This document shows positions 42,044 to 42,519 of a DNA stretch of 42,519 nucleotides, one piece after another. Made by a program: the position numbers and the translations under genes. The notes below the pieces were generated by a model. It worked only from the letters and a program-made list of their open reading frames with translations. It had not been told where the DNA came from and searched no databases. The DNA lies in contig CALXHI010000016.1 of NCBI GenBank assembly GCA_944388075.1, positions 1 to 42,519 on the forward strand. The letters are read 5' to 3'. The stretch comes from an uncultured Clostridia bacterium (lineage in GTDB: Bacteria; Bacillota; Clostridia; Oscillospirales; Ruminococcaceae). Each line of letters starts with the position of its first letter. Position 1 is the stretch's first letter.

Positions 42044-42398
42044 TCTCGTTATCTCCAAAGTTATTGTTAATTCCGACGCTTACCGCAAGAGCCTTATCGA
42101 CCTCAGCGAGCGTCTTATTGCTTATGCGGCACAGCATTTTGCCGAGCCTTGACTTGTCGATTACCTGAACCTGTTCGCAAAGCACCATCGAGTTCTTGCG
42201 AAGTCGATTGCTGAAAACAGGAACGTGAACGGGCAACGCTCGTTTCTTAATTGCCGTTAGCGGACCGAAGCAGAAAGCCATTCTTGCGTTATATGGTGGA
42301 TTTGAGGGGATAGAAATATCCTTTGGCTCAATAAAAACCTCATATCCTGCTTTCTTAACGTCAGCGGTGCACTTGTCATCTGGATTATCTTTTCTAAA
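42036..42398 (-). pseudogene. MazF/PemK-type toxin, 5' end missing at the terminal repeat
   Basis: The C-terminal part is a clear PemK/MazF mRNA-interferase half: PLTAIKKRALPVHVPVF, NSMVLCEQVQVIDKSRLGKML, and KTLAEVDKALAVSVGI. The frame is open up to the junction with the 121-bp repeat at 42399 (FRKDNPDDKCTADVKKAGYEVF...), but the usual N-terminal RG(D/E)I strand and a start codon are not seen, so the gene appears cut by insertion of the repeat. The first internal ATG is at 42281. No antitoxin gene is next to it; the stop overlaps the BRO start by 8 bases. Confidence 0.7.
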
Positions 42399-42519
42399 TA
42401 GTGTATCCTCAACAACCAGTCATTTTTAAAACGTCCCTATTTTCAACATCAAAAAAGAAAAAGGACAAGACAAATTCAAAGAGGTGCAAAAGCATCGCCG
42501 CAAGGCGGTCGATGTTCAT
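42399..42519 (-). repeat. Right copy of the 121-bp terminal inverted repeat
   Basis: Exact reverse complement of 2-122. Its inner border falls inside the frame of the toxin gene, which suggests an insertion at that point rather than an ancestral repeat. Confidence 0.8.

Overview
The window reads as chromosomal DNA of an anaerobic, spore-forming Firmicute of the class Clostridia, probably an Oscillospirales/Ruminococcaceae-like gut organism. The grounds are the sporulation genes (spoIIGA, sigE, spoIIR), an oxygen-sensitive class III ribonucleotide reductase, a fused FeoAB ferrous-iron transporter, GTP-type PEPCK, a putative iron-only-hydrogenase regulator, strong AGGAGG ribosome binding sites and TTGACA-N17-TATAAT promoters. 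The species cannot be named from the sequence alone. No rRNA, tRNA or CRISPR array was found.

Layout. (1) Bases 2-122 are the exact reverse complement of 42399-42519, so both ends of the window stop in outward-facing copies of one repeat, most simply the end of an insertion element. (2) 0.15-9.0 kb: the spoIIGA-sigE operon behind a Spo0A-type promoter, a small hydrogenase-associated regulator, pckA, a large EAL signalling protein, spoIIR and a frameshifted tetR gene. SpoIIR, SpoIIGA and pro-SigE form one signalling chain and lie within 8.5 kb. (3) 9.2-22.3 kb: housekeeping genes, namely fba, a GNAT acetyltransferase, uvrA, a membrane protein, a BaiN/YhiN-type flavoprotein, a DUF3006 protein, a ComEC-like metallo-beta-lactamase protein, a YgiQ radical SAM protein, ftsK/spoIIIE and uppP. 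(4) 22.5-29.6 kb: a proline-rich protein with an in-frame tandem repeat, a CPBP protease, feoAB and an aminotransferase. (5) 29.7-33.9 kb: an anaerobic nucleotide-reduction operon with two NrdR boxes at its promoter: NrdG activase, NrdD carrying a C-terminal thioredoxin/glutaredoxin-like domain, and a TrxB-like flavoprotein that lacks the usual NADPH-binding arginine motif.

(6) 34.3-39.4 kb is an accessory surface-protein operon on the minus strand: five secreted or membrane proteins, most with a 'TVTIP' beta-rich module, followed by an LPQTG wall-anchored protein. One member has about 145 extra residues before an internal signal sequence, and these resemble an ADP-ribosyltransferase-type toxin domain. 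The first gene has a frameshift just after its signal peptide. (7) 39.4-42.4 kb is an AT-richer, decaying mobile segment: a 229-bp array of seven back-to-back hairpins with its own terminal inverted repeats, a serine recombinase with TGA at an expected tryptophan, a frameshifted small gene behind a promoter with a 12-bp palindrome, a small intact gene, a BRO/KilAC antirepressor with TAG at codon 12, and a MazF/PemK toxin cut off by the terminal repeat.

The best candidates for something new are the hairpin array, the surface cluster with its toxin-like fusion, and the self-contained NrdG/NrdD-redoxin/TrxB-like module.
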